DNA of 64,000 nucleotides. It comes from Flavobacteria bacterium MS024-2A (GTDB taxonomy: Bacteria > Bacteroidota > Bacteroidia > Flavobacteriales > Flavobacteriaceae). Of the stretch, positions 62,715 through 64,000 are shown one piece after another (the stretch's first letter is position 1; each line of letters begins with the position of its first letter). The DNA lies in NCBI GenBank assembly GCA_905182305.1, contig CAJJBB010000005.1, positions 1-64,000 of the forward strand, given 5' to 3'. The notes below the pieces were generated by a model. The model was given only the letters and a program-made list of their open reading frames with translations. It made no database searches and was not told the DNA's origin. Made by a program: the position numbers and the translations under genes.

Positions 62715-63494
62715 TTATTTAATTCTACCAAAAAAAGTCATTCTAGACTGTTCTGATAGAGATATTCCTTTAGTTTCATTATAATTAAAGGTTACTAATA
62801 TTCTCTCTCCTTTTTCAACTGCAGTAACCTGATGTATTGATTTATTACCTTTAAAAATCATTAAATCACCTTCAAGACTATCTACTTTTGTCCCTTTAAC
62901 TTTTTCATCTAATATTTTTTCCACAAAATCATAGTCTTCACCACCCTCTTTATATCTCATATCATTAAAAAACTCATATACACCTCCTTGAGTACAATTT
63001 TTAACTAATAATGTTATCGTATAGTCTGAATTATCAAAGTGCCAACCTAAAGCATCTCCTTGATCATAATAATTTATGTTTATACTAGAAAGAGGATCTT
63101 GATATGGATGTAATTTCTCTTTATTTAAAAGATCTAGAAAAAAAGATCTAACTACAGTAGAATCATATATTTTTTGAAGAATCGATTTTTTTGGAATTAA
63201 ATCATTAGGAATACATTTTTTTGATGTACTCATAATTCTATTTCGTGGACTATTCTTTGAAAAAGAATGATCATATTCAGAGATATAAACATTGTACTCT
63301 GAGGAACTTTTATAAGAATATTCTTTAAGCTCTTTTGCTTCATTTTGAAGAGCCTTTAATCCATCGGTTCCAATAAATGAGTTAAAGATTAGAATGCCTT
63401 CCTTATTTAAAGTTTCTCTATACTTAGCGCCATTAGAAAAAAAGTCATCTGAATAAGAATCACCAAAAACAAATTTTAAATCAGGATCTAGCAT
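62715..63494 (-). CDS. BesD/HalD-like Fe(II)/2OG-dependent oxygenase
   Basis: 259 residues from the Met at 63494; an upstream Met would overlap the DUF423 gene. The double-stranded beta-helix core has GDALGWHFDNSDYTITLLVKN with an HxD iron pair, QGGVYEFFNDMR, and the distal His in NKSIHQVTAVEKGERILVTFNY with its 2OG-binding Arg. The pattern around GWHFDNSD resembles the BesD/HalD group of amino-acid halogenases, but those lack the Asp. With Asp present it should be a hydroxylase. No signal peptide. Five bases after the DUF423 gene. Confidence 0.75.
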   Translation of the reverse strand: MLDPDLKFVFGDSYSDDFFSNGAKYRETLNKEGILIFNSFIGTDGLKALQNEAKELKEYSYKSSSEYNVYISEYDHSFSKNSPRNRIMSTSKKCIPNDLIPKKSILQKIYDSTVVRSFFLDLLNKEKLHPYQDPLSSININYYDQGDALGWHFDNSDYTITLLVKNCTQGGVYEFFNDMRYKEGGEDYDFVEKILDEKVKGTKVDSLEGDLMIFKGNKSIHQVTAVEKGERILVTFNYNETKGISLSEQSRMTFFGRIK

Positions 63495-63498
63495 ACAG

Positions 63499-63879
63499 TT
63501 AATTAATATAAAAATTGATGTATTTAAATAAGAGGATAGTCCAAGCAATAATTAAAAAAATTCCTCCGATCGGAGTTACAGGGCCCAACCATTTTAAGTT
63601 AAAACTTATAATAGATTGCAATGAAAGAAAGAAAATACTAAAAGAAAAAAGAAAAGCTCCAAGTATAAAAAACCCCTCAATCCATTGTGTATCTTCTAAT
63701 GATAAAAGAGGTAATATTAATAATATAAGTCCGTGGTACATTAAATATCTAATCCCTACTTCAAAAGATTGTAATGCTGATTCTGGAAGAATTTTTTTCA
63801 ACAAGTGTGCTCCAAAAGCACCTAAAATTACAGACAGCAAGGAAAAAGTTATTCCAAAAATTTCAGAGATGTACAGCAT
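63499..63879 (-). CDS. DUF423 (YgdD-type) membrane protein
   Basis: 126 residues with four transmembrane helices. VILGAFGAHLLKKILPESALQSFEVGIRYLMYHGLILLIL near the N-terminus and GPVTPIGGIFLIIAWTILL near the C-terminus are the DUF423 signatures. Function not known. Upstream partner of the oxygenase gene, same strand. Confidence 0.9.
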   Translation of the reverse strand: MLYISEIFGITFSLLSVILGAFGAHLLKKILPESALQSFEVGIRYLMYHGLILLILPLLSLEDTQWIEGFFILGAFLFSFSIFFLSLQSIISFNLKWLGPVTPIGGIFLIIAWTILLFKYINFYIN

Positions 63880-64000
63880 AATTAATAAAATTACAAAAAA
63901 AACATATAGTGTATAAGTTTACATTGCATTGCCAGCAGATTTTCTTTCTAAAATGTATGACAGAATTTTGTTAGTTTATGAAAACCCAAACATTTCAATT
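63880..64000. other. Right edge, no gene seen
   Basis: 121 bp of AT-rich sequence upstream of the minus-strand DUF423 gene. No complete feature. Confidence 0.4.

Noticed and set aside
62715-63494. A radical halogenase
   Set aside because: Halogenases of this group lack the iron-binding Asp, which is present here in the HFD motif.

Overview
The window looks like a chromosome segment of a marine-type Flavobacteriaceae bacterium (Bacteroidota). The DNA is AT-rich and several genes are preceded by the Bacteroidota promoter element TAnnTTTG. The gene content fits: TonB-dependent receptors with CarboxypepD_reg N-termini, many lipoproteins, a protein with a type IX secretion (Por) sorting tail, a folK-deoxynucleoside kinase fusion, an S16 protein with a long Ala/Glu tail, and a GH3-family protein.

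Layout. 0-5 kb (minus strand): a frameshifted ADP-ribosylglycohydrolase lipoprotein, a relic of a DUF1080 gene, a dienelactone-hydrolase-like enzyme and an S9 peptidase. 5.3-17.4 kb: one giant surface-protein locus of about 11.35 kb with 20 RCC1-like repeats, 11 nearly identical 294-bp Ig-like modules, LamG, invasin-like, TSP3 and cadherin-like parts and a T9SS tail. It is broken by nine single-base indels and followed by a lipoprotein gene. 17.5-27 kb: carbohydrate and acyl-CoA catabolism (two sugar isomerase-like proteins, a SOUL protein, xylB-xylA, ETF beta/alpha, a two-subunit 3-oxoacid CoA-transferase, a DUF1080 lipoprotein). 27-34 kb: a His-rich small protein, a lipoprotein and a ZnuD-like TonB receptor that look like a metal uptake unit, then a Rieske lipoprotein and a second TonB receptor.

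34-48.5 kb is conserved housekeeping: rpsP-rimM; tig-clpP-clpX; GH3; DUF2797; sppA, a YhhQ-type transporter and a pseudouridine synthase; folK-dNK; an rRNA/tRNA methyltransferase; mutS; tRNA-Gly and tRNA-Leu. 48.8-53 kb, just after the tRNAs, is an eroded island. It holds a truncated RepA/AAA ATPase fragment, a strong inverted repeat, and three copies of a family of 43-codon ORFs (one intact, two decayed). A serine hydrolase, a small membrane protein and a YheT-type hydrolase lie among these remnants.

53-57.4 kb is a regulated catabolic unit: an AraC regulator divergent from a phytanoyl-CoA dioxygenase-like oxygenase, an SSS sodium symporter and an SDR dehydrogenase. 57.6-64 kb holds a small coiled-coil protein, a CDP-alcohol phosphatidyltransferase, two amidohydrolase lipoproteins, a 30-residue membrane peptide, a BesD/HalD-like Fe(II)/2OG oxygenase and a DUF423 protein.

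The most unusual items are the giant modular repeat locus with its pattern of +1 indels, and the tRNA-proximal island with the 43-codon ORF family and a sequence shared with the left edge of the window. I did not find an undescribed multi-gene defence or biosynthetic system that I could defend from sequence alone.
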